Assembly: GCA_042219835.1 (NCBI GenBank)
Contig: JBHJMN010000001.1
Span: 248,001 to 312,000, forward strand
Reading direction: 5' to 3'
DNA: 64,000 nt
DNA from: Paenibacillus_G elgii_A
Lineage (GTDB): Bacteria; Bacillota; Bacilli; Paenibacillales; NBRC-103111
The position numbers and the translations under genes were made by a program. Below the pieces are notes generated by a model that worked only from the letters and a program-made list of their open reading frames with translations, searched no databases and was not told the origin of the DNA. Every line of letters starts with the position of its first letter. Position 1 is the stretch's first letter. Of this stretch, positions 41,144-49,140 are shown piece by piece.

Positions 41144-41908
41144 TTAAAATTGCAAACACATATAGCTGAGCGTGCCTAAGTCGTAGCTCCGATGGATCAC
41201 CTGAGCCTGTTCTTCCCCGCTTCCCATCGCGATGAACAGCGGCACGAAATGCTCCGCTCTCGGCACGGCCTGGAGGGCATATGGGGCTTGTTCCGCATAA
41301 TGGAACAACGCATTCAAGTCGCTGGACTGCAGCTTCTCAAGCAGCCAGTCGTCGAAGGCTACCGCCCATGGCTCCGGCGTCTTCTGGCCCCAGTTCAGCA
41401 TCCGGAGGTTGTGCACCGTTACCCCGCTGCCGATCACCAGGATGCCTTCCCGTCCCAGCCCGCGAATCGCCTCGCCGATCCGGTATTGCCGCTCAGGGGC
41501 AAGATAAGGATTCACCGATATTTGGATTACCGGAATATCCGCCTTCGGAAACATGCGATGAAGCAGCGTCCAAGAGCCGTGATCGAGCCCCCTGGCCGAA
41601 TCGGTGCGAACTTCGATACCGTTTGCCGTCAGCTTTTGCTCCAGCATCGCCGCGATCGCTGTGGACCCTCTGGCCGGGTACTTGACCTGATACAGCTCAT
41701 CCGGAAACCCGCCGAAATCGTAGATCGTATCGTAGACATCGTCCGTCGATGAAATCGTTAGCGTCTCGCTTTCCCAATGCGCCGTAAAGATGACAATCGC
41801 CCGGGGTTCGTACTGCTCACCCAATTTCGCTAAAAAATCGGTATAAGGCGTCTGCTCGATAGCGAGCATCGGAGAGCCATGCGCTAAAAATAACGCTGGA
41901 ATCATCAT
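41144..41908 (-). CDS. DODA-type extradiol ring-opening dioxygenase (YgiD-like)
   Basis: A 254-residue enzyme of the LigB/YgiD family. It begins PALFLAHGSPMLAIE with the first metal His, has VIFTAHWES with the second, a conserved LDHGSWTLLHRMFP with a catalytic His, and VIGSGVTVHNLR. These nonhaem iron enzymes open catechols such as DOPA. AGGGGG precedes the ATG. With the DoxX gene it forms an operon divergent from an HxlR regulator; that arrangement is common for quinone- or catechol-responsive systems. The true substrate is not known. Confidence 0.85.
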   Translation of the reverse strand: MMIPALFLAHGSPMLAIEQTPYTDFLAKLGEQYEPRAIVIFTAHWESETLTISSTDDVYDTIYDFGGFPDELYQVKYPARGSTAIAAMLEQKLTANGIEVRTDSARGLDHGSWTLLHRMFPKADIPVIQISVNPYLAPERQYRIGEAIRGLGREGILVIGSGVTVHNLRMLNWGQKTPEPWAVAFDDWLLEKLQSSDLNALFHYAEQAPYALQAVPRAEHFVPLFIAMGSGEEQAQVIHRSYDLGTLSYMCLQF

Positions 41909-41929
41909 GCTACCCCCTAAGTAATAAGG

Positions 41930-41946
41930 TTACTTTATGTAAGTAA
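41930..41946. promoter_or_regulatory. operator-like palindrome in the HxlR intergenic region
   Basis: TTACTT-tatgt-AAGTAA, with further AAGTA copies on both sides (41921-41990). It lies between the divergent dioxygenase and HxlR genes and is a likely HxlR binding site. A TATAAT at 42023-42028 is the -10 of the regulator gene. Confidence 0.5.
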
Positions 41947-42052
41947 GTATATGATCATAATTAAAGTATGTCAAGTAACTATATTTTCGTTTGCTACTAT
42001 ACTAATTTATTTGATCATGCGGTATAATAGAACTAGAGTGAGGTGACGGGAT

Positions 42053-42397
42053 ATGAATCAGAATTCAGTATGCCCCAGATTTGAAAAAGGCATGCGGATC
42101 GTCAGTAAACGATGGGCCGGGCTTATCATCCATCATCTGCTTAAGGGCCCCCAGCGGTTCTGTGCCATGGAGACCGCCCTTCAGATCAGCGGAAGATTGC
42201 TATCGGAGCGATTAAAAGATTTGGAGCACGAGGGGGTTGTAAAGCGGGACGTGTATCCGGAAACGCCCGTTCGCATCGAGTATTCTCTCACAGACAAAGG
42301 CCGCGCTCTGGCTCCCGTTTTCCGGGAATTGGAGAAATGGACGAGCGCCTGGGTGGAGCTTGATGAGGAACCTGCGGCTGATCCGCTTACGCCCTAA
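42053..42397 (+). CDS. HxlR family transcriptional regulator
   Basis: A 114-residue winged-helix regulator. It starts with the family NSVCPRFEKGMRIVSKRWAG (with the early Cys used for sensing in several HxlR members), continues FCAMETALQISGRLLSERLK and VKRDVYPETPVRIEYSLTDK, the recognition helix and wing. The Cys at position 5 is placed as in quinone- or thiol-sensing relatives such as YodB and CatR. Divergent from the extradiol dioxygenase/DoxX pair, it is the likely repressor of that pair. A terminator follows immediately. Confidence 0.88.
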   Translation: MNQNSVCPRFEKGMRIVSKRWAGLIIHHLLKGPQRFCAMETALQISGRLLSERLKDLEHEGVVKRDVYPETPVRIEYSLTDKGRALAPVFRELEKWTSAWVELDEEPAADPLTP

Positions 42398-42407
42398 AAG
42401 CATGCAA

Positions 42408-42429
42408 AAAGGCGCCGCTTGGCGCCTTT
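42408..42429 (+). terminator. terminator of the HxlR gene
   Basis: AAAGGCGCC-GCTT-GGCGCCTTT, perfect 9-base stem 10 bases after the stop codon. Confidence 0.65.
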
Positions 42430-42516
42430 GCGTGTTGAAAAACTTAGAGCATTTTGTATTTAAACACCCCTACCATAGTGGGGGCGCATGCTGCTGTAGA
42501 ATTTGCTGCTGATCAA

Positions 42517-43293
42517 CTAAAAACAAGTGTAAGCTCCATCAATGCGGAAGTCCGCCCCTGTTGTATAAGAACTCATATCTCCCGCTAGATAAACGGCAAT
42601 AGCTTCTAACTCTTCCGGTTTTCCCATTCTATGCACCGGAATCAATTTTTCCCACTGACTAATTAATGGCGTTAATCCCGGATCATTCAGTGTCATCTCC
42701 GTCGCCATATATCCCGGACTGATCGTATTGACACGCACATTTTTATCCGCCCACTCCACAGCCATATTTCTTGACATCGCTATTACACCTGCTTTCGATG
42801 CCGCATACGAACATTCTTTCTGAGGAATATTTGTAATATGGGCTGACATCGAGGCGGTATTGATAATCGAGCCTCCTCCTTGTTTTATCATCACTCTCCC
42901 GGCTGCCTGCGCGGTTAAGAATGTTCCATTTAAGTTTACGTTGATTACCCTTGTCCAATCTTCCAGCGTATCCTCTTCTACCGGGACCACGTGTCCTATC
43001 CCTGCATTACAAAAGGCTACATCTAGTCTGCCGAATTCTTTTAGAATCGTCTCAATCATCTTGTTCACTTCGTCAGGCTTCGTAATATCCGTTTTAATCG
43101 CAATCGTTTTATTATGATGTGCCTGTGCAATTTCCTTTGCGGTTTTCTGCGCCTCTTCCAAATCAACATCAACGATGGCCACATCTGCCCCTGCTTCGGA
43201 AAGTGCAATCGCAAAGCGTTTTCCGATTCCCCTTGCTCCGCCTGTTACAAATATTTTCTTCCCGTCCAATCTCATTTTTTCCAAAATTCCCAT
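42517..43293 (-). CDS. SDR family oxidoreductase, copy 1
   Basis: A 258-residue NAD(P)-dependent short-chain dehydrogenase. Cofactor motif VTGGARGIGKRF with an Asp after the second strand (VDVDLEEA, suggesting NAD), NAG in AFCNAGIG, catalytic Ser in NTASMSAH and YAASKAG. Its protein is identical to that of the second copy. This copy has its own upstream region, a diverged duplicate of the operon promoter with two LacI-type operators, so it can be induced independently. In the cluster it probably oxidises a polyol to a ketose. The strong AGAGGAGG site is part of the duplicated block. Confidence 0.9.
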   Translation of the reverse strand: MGILEKMRLDGKKIFVTGGARGIGKRFAIALSEAGADVAIVDVDLEEAQKTAKEIAQAHHNKTIAIKTDITKPDEVNKMIETILKEFGRLDVAFCNAGIGHVVPVEEDTLEDWTRVINVNLNGTFLTAQAAGRVMIKQGGGSIINTASMSAHITNIPQKECSYAASKAGVIAMSRNMAVEWADKNVRVNTISPGYMATEMTLNDPGLTPLISQWEKLIPVHRMGKPEELEAIAVYLAGDMSSYTTGADFRIDGAYTCF

Positions 43294-43327
43294 GTTCTTT
43301 TCCTCCTCTTACTTTTATATTCTCAAC
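42517..43327. repeat. SDR gene duplication, copy 1 (copy 2 at 44965-45775)
   Basis: The two copies are direct repeats 2448 bases apart. From about 42588 to 43327 (and 45036 to 45775) I see no difference. The last 70 bases of the gene differ at 8 positions, all synonymous. Identity stops sharply after TCTCAAC upstream of the ribosome binding site. An MFS gene and an IS630 remnant lie between the copies. Confidence 0.9.
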
Positions 43328-43333
43328 CTCATT

Positions 43334-43408
43334 TTACAACCTTGTAATTTTTTAATCAAAAAAATGTACCGCTTACAATTGTCTTTTATTTATTTTCAAA
43401 CGTTGTAA
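43334..43408 (-). promoter_or_regulatory. duplicated promoter block with two LacI-type operators
   Basis: TTACAACCTTGTAA (43334-43347) and TTCAAACGTTGTAA (43395-43408) flank about 47 bases that closely match the block at 47823-47899 upstream of the main operon. A cre-like TGTAAGCGGTACA lies between. It gives SDR copy 1 its own regulated promoter. Confidence 0.7.
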
Positions 43409-43419
43409 TTTAACTTTTT

Positions 43420-44670
43420 CTATTGAGTAATATTTTTAGGAACCTTCTCAGGCTCGTCCAGGAAATTAGTAAGCAAGGCACCTATAAAATAAAGGATAGC
43501 AACTACCCAAGTGACACCGCTTGCACCAATGTAATTTATGAATAGACCAACTATTGCTGGGCCAATAACAACAGACAACCCTGTTCCTAAGTTCAATACT
43601 GACATGATTGCCCCTTTATCATTTTCAACCATATTAGCTGACATGGCATCTAAAGGTATATAACCTGCTACACCGGCTCCCCAAATCATCCCAAGTATAA
43701 GTATTATAATGTAGTTTGCTCCAACCAGTTGTGGAGCAAAAAATAGAAGCAAAGATGCTACTCCAGTCAGGACTCCACCACACCAAATAATAGTTCTTTT
43801 ATATCCTATTTTGTCTCCAACTATTCCCCAAATCAAATTAAACAGGATATTACTAGTAAAAGCAGTACCCCATATACTTAGCCATTCGGAGGTAGTGAAA
43901 CCTTGAGATATCATATACATAGGCAGGTAGACAGGAAAAGCATACTGAGACAGTGAATTTATAATTCGAAGGATACAAGCTATAAATAACTTAGGATGTT
44001 CTTTAAGAATCGTTATTCCTTTAAGAACCTCTTTAATTTTATCCATTGTACTATTATTAGTTTGAGGAATAATATTATCGCGATTAAGTACTAACGCAAA
44101 AAAAGCGCCAGCAATAATAAAAATGAGCGTAGTCCATAAAGTATTAATATGACCTAGTTCATTTACAGCCCAACTAGCATAAAAAGTAGCCAATACTTGC
44201 ATCCCGCCTGAAAAGACAAAGTAAAACCATCCATATGCTGTACTTAGTTTTTCGGCTGGGCTTCGATATGCAATCCAAACTGAAAACGCATAGGCAAACA
44301 GAGGGTATCCAAACCCTTTTATGGCCTGAGTAATCAATAATATCGAATAAGACATTTCTTTTAACCCTAAGCTTACGAAACCTACTGTACCAACGACACA
44401 AAAAATTGCTCCTAACAGCATTGTTCGTTTAGCACCAAATGTTTCAAAAAATACTCCGGCAAACCAGGATGATATCGCTACGGTCACACCATACATACTA
44501 AATAAAGTAGAAACTTGTTGAATATTTAATCCATTATCCTCCAAATAGGGACTTAACCAACCTATTTCAATCCCATTACCAATCATAAATACTAAAACAC
44601 CCAAATAACTCCACGATAAAACACTTGGTATACCAATTCTATCTAAAAAGTTCTCTCTCCCAGCCTTCAT
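43420..44670 (-). CDS. MFS transporter
   Basis: A 416-residue transporter with about 12 hydrophobic helices. It begins VLSWSYLGVLVFMIGNGIEI and contains LFSMYGVTVAISSWFAGVFF followed by ETFGAKRTM, the loop 2-3 signature of the major facilitator family, and IGYKRTIIWCGGVL in the second half. It lies inside the catabolic cluster in the same orientation as the SDR genes and has the same AT-rich composition, so it is the probable uptake system for the cluster's substrate, which cannot be named. RBS AGGTGGGGATAGG. Confidence 0.85.
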   Translation of the reverse strand: MKAGRENFLDRIGIPSVLSWSYLGVLVFMIGNGIEIGWLSPYLEDNGLNIQQVSTLFSMYGVTVAISSWFAGVFFETFGAKRTMLLGAIFCVVGTVGFVSLGLKEMSYSILLITQAIKGFGYPLFAYAFSVWIAYRSPAEKLSTAYGWFYFVFSGGMQVLATFYASWAVNELGHINTLWTTLIFIIAGAFFALVLNRDNIIPQTNNSTMDKIKEVLKGITILKEHPKLFIACILRIINSLSQYAFPVYLPMYMISQGFTTSEWLSIWGTAFTSNILFNLIWGIVGDKIGYKRTIIWCGGVLTGVASLLLFFAPQLVGANYIIILILGMIWGAGVAGYIPLDAMSANMVENDKGAIMSVLNLGTGLSVVIGPAIVGLFINYIGASGVTWVVAILYFIGALLTNFLDEPEKVPKNITQ

Positions 44671-44757
44671 CCTATCCCCACCTAACTAATTTATACGAGC
44701 CTGCCAATGACTGCCTCCGTCTAAGAATGGTTCCCCAAAAAAGGCACGAGAATTAGA

Positions 44758-44940
44758 TTACTCTTTTGGGTGTGATTCCCTGGGCATAGTCCATCGACTG
44801 CCATAGTTATAAGCTTTCGAAATTTTAGGTTTATATAAGGAACTGTAACCGCATTCATCCAAAGCTAATAAATCCAGCTTTTCAATTTGCTTGAAAATGT
44901 GGACAAATGGCTTTTTTGTGCAGCACCGTAGGCGCTGCAC
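44758..44940 (-). mobile_element. IS630-type transposase fragment
   Basis: The frame reads KPFVHIFKQIEKLDLLALDE, then CGYSSLYKPKISKAY, as around the second catalytic Asp of the IS630 DDE domain (normally LxxLDESGF), and ends at a TAA. Only about 60 residues are left and no terminal inverted repeats are clear. It sits between the MFS gene and SDR copy 2, close to a breakpoint of the duplication. Confidence 0.6.
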
Positions 44941-44964
44941 AAATTAAATGCCATTAACTTTACC

Positions 44965-45741
44965 CTAGAAGCAAGTGTAAGCTCCATCAATGCGGAAGTC
45001 CGCTCCTGTTGTGTAAGAACTCATGTCCCCTGCAAGATAAACGGCAATAGCTTCTAACTCTTCCGGTTTTCCCATTCTATGCACCGGAATCAATTTTTCC
45101 CACTGACTAATTAATGGCGTTAATCCCGGATCATTCAGTGTCATCTCCGTCGCCATATATCCCGGACTGATCGTATTGACACGCACATTTTTATCCGCCC
45201 ACTCCACAGCCATATTTCTTGACATCGCTATTACACCTGCTTTCGATGCCGCATACGAACATTCTTTCTGAGGAATATTTGTAATATGGGCTGACATCGA
45301 GGCGGTATTGATAATCGAGCCTCCTCCTTGTTTTATCATCACTCTCCCGGCTGCCTGCGCGGTTAAGAATGTTCCATTTAAGTTTACGTTGATTACCCTT
45401 GTCCAATCTTCCAGCGTATCCTCTTCTACCGGGACCACGTGTCCTATCCCTGCATTACAAAAGGCTACATCTAGTCTGCCGAATTCTTTTAGAATCGTCT
45501 CAATCATCTTGTTCACTTCGTCAGGCTTCGTAATATCCGTTTTAATCGCAATCGTTTTATTATGATGTGCCTGTGCAATTTCCTTTGCGGTTTTCTGCGC
45601 CTCTTCCAAATCAACATCAACGATGGCCACATCTGCCCCTGCTTCGGAAAGTGCAATCGCAAAGCGTTTTCCGATTCCCCTTGCTCCGCCTGTTACAAAT
45701 ATTTTCTTCCCGTCCAATCTCATTTTTTCCAAAATTCCCAT
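44965..45741 (-). CDS. SDR family oxidoreductase, copy 2
   Basis: The same 258-residue protein as copy 1, with 8 synonymous differences near the 3' end. This copy is the fourth gene of the main operon (epimerase, TIM-like isomerase, YjbQ, SDR), 34 bases after the YjbQ stop. GGAGG precedes the ATG. Cofactor loop TGGARGIG and catalytic Ser-Tyr-Lys (YAASK) are intact, so both copies should be active. The C-terminus GADFRIDGAYTCF is typical for sugar/polyol dehydrogenases of this class. Confidence 0.9.
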   Translation of the reverse strand: MGILEKMRLDGKKIFVTGGARGIGKRFAIALSEAGADVAIVDVDLEEAQKTAKEIAQAHHNKTIAIKTDITKPDEVNKMIETILKEFGRLDVAFCNAGIGHVVPVEEDTLEDWTRVINVNLNGTFLTAQAAGRVMIKQGGGSIINTASMSAHITNIPQKECSYAASKAGVIAMSRNMAVEWADKNVRVNTISPGYMATEMTLNDPGLTPLISQWEKLIPVHRMGKPEELEAIAVYLAGDMSSYTTGADFRIDGAYTCF

Positions 45742-45775
45742 GTTCTTTTCCTCCTCTTACTTTTATATTCTCAAC

Positions 45776-46273
45776 TTATTCGCCAATAATCTGCACACGC
45801 ACCATGCGTGTACGCTCTCTCGTCTGATCCATATCCGAAAAATAGATTCTTCCGAACTCGCCTAAAGTCATTTCACCTTCCAAAAGCGGAATTGTCTCTG
45901 ACCGCCCAAGCAAAACAGAACGTAAATGTCCGTCTGTATTCAGCAACCATTCCGGCTTTTCATCCCTTAATTCCATTGCATTTTTTGTATGAATTGGACC
46001 CGGATGCAGGTATTGCCCCTCATACTGACATGTCGGAATGATTTTTTCCAATGCGTTTATCATATCCTGAAGGATCAGCGGAGTGTTCCAAAAAGTAACA
46101 TCCTCCGAATCCTCTTGCAGAAATACACTGCAGCTTGTGTGCTGTGAAAAAACATTTACAAGCCCGTTTTTAATTCCTGATTTTTTTACACATTCCTGTA
46201 CCTGTTCTGTAACGTCATCAAAGCTCACTCTTCTGCCTGTTTCAATTTTAAATACTTCATGAAATACCGCCAT
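45776..46273 (-). CDS. YjbQ/UPF0047 family protein
   Basis: A 165-residue protein of the UPF0047 family. Motifs: VNVFSQHTSCSVFLQED (His-Thr metal/substrate region), NTDGHLRSVLLGRSETIPL (conserved His) and LGEFGRIYFSDMDQTRER. E. coli YjbQ shows weak thiamine-phosphate synthase activity, and databases name the family after that, but its placement here, between a TIM-like isomerase and an SDR in a LacI-controlled operon, argues for a step in sugar catabolism, perhaps an isomerase or aldol-type reaction on a phosphorylated intermediate. That is inference. It follows the TIM-like gene by 4 bases. Confidence 0.85.
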   Translation of the reverse strand: MAVFHEVFKIETGRRVSFDDVTEQVQECVKKSGIKNGLVNVFSQHTSCSVFLQEDSEDVTFWNTPLILQDMINALEKIIPTCQYEGQYLHPGPIHTKNAMELRDEKPEWLLNTDGHLRSVLLGRSETIPLLEGEMTLGEFGRIYFSDMDQTRERTRMVRVQIIGE

Positions 46274-46277
46274 AATA

Positions 46278-46997
46278 TTAATTCTCCTTTTCTTCTTTTC
46301 TTATTTTCCATGCTTCCGCTACGGATGCAATCATTTTTTCCATCATTTCTACCGGCTTCTCCGCCTTTAGGATTCCGCTGGTTGAACCCGTGGCATCAGC
46401 GCCTGCTCTAATGATTTCGTAAACATCTTTTTCATCGGTTATTCCCGCTCCATGCAAAACCAGCATATTAGGATTCACCTGATGTATTGCATGATTGATT
46501 TTTTCAATCTCTTCCATATCCTGAGGGCCGCGTGCGCCCTTCCCTATGAGCGCAGGTGATTCGGCTAAAATAATATCCGGGTTCAGACATGCTACTGCGG
46601 CACCTTCTTCACTGCTTCCGGCACATACTAATGTTGCCAGACCTACTTCACGTGCTCTTTTGATACTTTGTGTCAGCACTTCCATTGTTAATGGTTTCTC
46701 TGCATGATTCAAAAGAACGCCAACCGCTCCTGCTGCTTTTACCGCCTCAGGTAAAACCGCTCCCACTCCCCTTCCCGGATATATGGGGTCCATGTGCTGT
46801 GCAAATACTTTAATGTATTTGGTTGCCCTTGAGATCGGCTCTATATCTGTATACTGAGCAGTAAAAATGATATCAACTCCATATTTTTCACAGAGTCTGT
46901 CAGCTTCTACTGCCAGTTCTACCGCTTCTTTTCCATAGAGATATGTCTTGGGGCCAATTTCAAAAAACGGCTTGCTAATTTTAAAATCATTCTTCAT
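46278..46997 (-). CDS. archaeal-type triose-phosphate isomerase homologue
   Basis: A 239-residue TIM barrel. The triosephosphate isomerase residues are recognisable in archaeal form: Lys near FFEIGPKTYLYG, His in GVLLNHAEKPL and the Glu in IILAESPALIGKGARG, with the phosphate-binding GAGITDEKDVY and GADATGSTSGIL at the end. It is not the housekeeping TpiA, which in Bacillota is about 250 residues with a different sequence. Homologues in erythritol and threitol pathways isomerise tetrulose phosphates; a similar job here is inferred. It lies 8 bases after the epimerase gene in the operon. Confidence 0.8.
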   Translation of the reverse strand: MKNDFKISKPFFEIGPKTYLYGKEAVELAVEADRLCEKYGVDIIFTAQYTDIEPISRATKYIKVFAQHMDPIYPGRGVGAVLPEAVKAAGAVGVLLNHAEKPLTMEVLTQSIKRAREVGLATLVCAGSSEEGAAVACLNPDIILAESPALIGKGARGPQDMEEIEKINHAIHQVNPNMLVLHGAGITDEKDVYEIIRAGADATGSTSGILKAEKPVEMMEKMIASVAEAWKIRKEEKEN

Positions 46998-47005
46998 AAC
47001 ATCAC

Positions 47006-47809
47006 CTATTTCAACATCTTCTTTAAAAACTCTGCGGTCTCAGGCAACGTCTTAGATGGATCTCCGGAGGTGCTGCATTCTAAATTGAGAAAGCCATTGT
47101 AGCCAACCTCTTTCAACGCATTAAAGCACGCCTTCCAATCAATTGCGCCATAGCCCGGAAGCAGACGGTTATTGTCACCTAAATGTACATGTTGAATCGA
47201 GTCTCCTGCGTATTTAATGCTTTCAACCATATCCGCCTCTTCTATGGACATATGGAAGAAATCTGCTAAAACTCCGGAGTTATCTATGTTTAATTTGTCA
47301 ACTACATCCTTGCATTCTTTGATACTGTTTAAGTATGGGCTTTCATATCTATTAATCCCTTCAAGCAGCATCCTGCCCGTGGTCCCCATAAGGGGCTTGG
47401 CCACTTCTTTGTACATTTCCAGAAACTCCAGCTCTTCTGTTTCTGTCATTTTTTGATAAGGATGAAACAATGGCAGCGGATTCTGCGCACCGTATGCAAA
47501 TTCAAGCTCTGTGACTGCTCCGATTTCACCACTGATTTCAGCCGCCAGCTTATACATGTCCCGGCTCTTTTTTCTGAGCTCCATATTGTCATCCATTAAG
47601 TGTCCGTAAATGTCATCTCCAAAGGCAAACTCACACGGGATGATTCCTGTTCTTTCTTGTAATGCAAGTATTTCCTGGTGCAGCTCTTCGCTCCATTCGC
47701 TATAGTTCACAAAGATCGCGATGCCATCGTAACCCCATTTGTACAGTTGCGTGGCCTGCTCGGTCAAATTATTTCCCGGCAGCATTAAATTCGTGCATGC
47801 TAATTTCAT
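47006..47809 (-). CDS. sugar phosphate isomerase/epimerase (AP endonuclease 2 fold)
   Basis: A 267-residue TIM barrel of the xylose isomerase-like family. It begins KLACTNLMLPGNNLTEQATQ, with metal-ligand regions in VTELEFAYG, MLLEGINRYES (Glu), VLADFFHMSIEEAD (Asp and His), IQHVHLGDNNR (His) and LNLECSTSGDP (Glu). Such enzymes epimerise or isomerise ketoses. ATG 47809 is chosen, 6 bases after GGAGG; the longer frame runs into the operator. It is the first gene of the minus-strand operon, with a perfect operator palindrome just upstream. Confidence 0.85.
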   Translation of the reverse strand: MKLACTNLMLPGNNLTEQATQLYKWGYDGIAIFVNYSEWSEELHQEILALQERTGIIPCEFAFGDDIYGHLMDDNMELRKKSRDMYKLAAEISGEIGAVTELEFAYGAQNPLPLFHPYQKMTETEELEFLEMYKEVAKPLMGTTGRMLLEGINRYESPYLNSIKECKDVVDKLNIDNSGVLADFFHMSIEEADMVESIKYAGDSIQHVHLGDNNRLLPGYGAIDWKACFNALKEVGYNGFLNLECSTSGDPSKTLPETAEFLKKMLK

Positions 47810-47821
47810 TTTGAGCCTCCT

Positions 47822-48003
47822 AATTACAACATTGTAATTTTTAATCAAAAAAATATGCACCGCTTACAACTGTCTTTTATTTATTTTCAAACGTTGTAAT
47901 GATCATATTAGCTTTTATCCATTTTGTCAATCACTCTGTCGAATCTATTCATATTTCCATCTATTCACTTTTAAACTCTCGCAGCTTATTGACAACGTTG
48001 TAA
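47822..48003. promoter_or_regulatory. divergent promoter region with three LacI-type operators
   Basis: AATTACAACATTGTAATT (47822-47839, perfect palindrome), TTCAAACGTTGTAA (47886-47899) and TGACAACGTTGTAA (47990-48003) share the consensus TTACAACGTTGTAA. The last overlaps the -35 TTGACA (47989-47994) of the LacI/kinase transcript. A cre-like TGTAAGCGGTGCA at about 47858-47870 might add catabolite control. Confidence 0.75.
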
Positions 48004-48084
48004 ATATATTGTACTCTGATCTAAATATTTACCCGCATAAACTTCTGCGTTATTGCTCCTCATTATAGAAAGGAATATCCAGCA

Positions 48085-49137
48085 ATGACAGATACAAACA
48101 AACCTATTACGATTAAAACCATTGCAAAGGAATTGAATATCTCATTTTCAACTGTATCTAAAGCCTTGAACAACAACCCTGCCATTAAAGAAGAGACCCG
48201 AAAGATGGTTTTAGATAAAGCAAATGAAATGGGCTATACCCCTAATTCACTTGCCAAAGGCCTGCGAAGCAATTCTACCAAAACCATTGCAATCATTTTT
48301 AATGATATTGAAAACCCTGTACTTACCTATATTTTCCGCACCATTTCGATCAAGATGGCTGATCATGGATATACCACAATGATTTTTGATTCGCAGTTCA
48401 GTGAAAAAATTGAGCGCGCCAATATATTGACTGTTCTTTCCAGGCAGCCGGATTTTATTATCCTCGAACCGACATCGAGGAACTCAAATAATTTACAGCT
48501 GTTATCAGAGATGTCCAATCGACTAATCCTTCAGGGCGTTCGCTACGAGACCATGAATTGTCACCATGTTCATGTTGATTATGCGCATGGCGGATATCTT
48601 GCTGCTAGTGTCATGCTGTCAAATGGACATCGGGATTGTTTAGTTATCACAGAGCCCTTATCCTTTCCCACGAGTGAACAGTTTGTATTAGGGATCGAAC
48701 GGGCTTACAGCGAATATAATATTCCGTTTAACAGAGATATGGTTAAAACAGCACATTCATCCATCACAAGCGGCTTTCAGACCATGCAGAAATTATGGGA
48801 TTATGACACAAATGCATTCAGTGTTCCCTTTACAGGTGTACTGACCTTTGATGATACTCTGGCTTATGGAGTATACAAAGCTGCTATGCAGTACAATTTT
48901 AAAATTCCGGAAGATATAAGTGTTATTGGATTCGACGATAATCCTCTTTCAGCTTTTTCCATGCCTCCTCTGACCACCATACACCTGCCTAAAGAAAAAA
49001 TGGCGGAGAACTACATCAGTATTCTACAATCAGTGTTATTGGAAGGACGTACTGAAACATGCTTTTTCTCTTCTGATCCAATCCTGATTCCCAGAGATTC
49101 TGTATGCAATTTATTTAGAAGAAACAGGAGGAACTAA
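48085..49137 (+). CDS. LacI family transcriptional regulator
   Basis: A 350-residue regulator with an N-terminal HTH (ITIKTIAKELNISFSTVSKA) and the minor-groove hinge helix (PNSLAKGLRSNSTK), then a periplasmic-binding-protein-like effector domain (about 65-345) with IAIIFNDIENPVLTYIF and DISVIGFDDNPLSAFSMPPL. It is divergent from the epimerase operon and 3 bases ahead of the FGGY kinase gene. Operators of one type occur in front of both transcripts and before SDR copy 1, so it is very probably the local, self-regulating repressor. Confidence 0.9.
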   Translation: MTDTNKPITIKTIAKELNISFSTVSKALNNNPAIKEETRKMVLDKANEMGYTPNSLAKGLRSNSTKTIAIIFNDIENPVLTYIFRTISIKMADHGYTTMIFDSQFSEKIERANILTVLSRQPDFIILEPTSRNSNNLQLLSEMSNRLILQGVRYETMNCHHVHVDYAHGGYLAASVMLSNGHRDCLVITEPLSFPTSEQFVLGIERAYSEYNIPFNRDMVKTAHSSITSGFQTMQKLWDYDTNAFSVPFTGVLTFDDTLAYGVYKAAMQYNFKIPEDISVIGFDDNPLSAFSMPPLTTIHLPKEKMAENYISILQSVLLEGRTETCFFSSDPILIPRDSVCNLFRRNRRN

Positions 49138-49140
49138 ACT

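Noticed and set aside
47858..47870. cre site for CcpA (TGTAAGCGGTGCA)
   Set aside because: It is one base shorter than the consensus and mismatched at the 3' side; kept only as a remark inside the operator entries.
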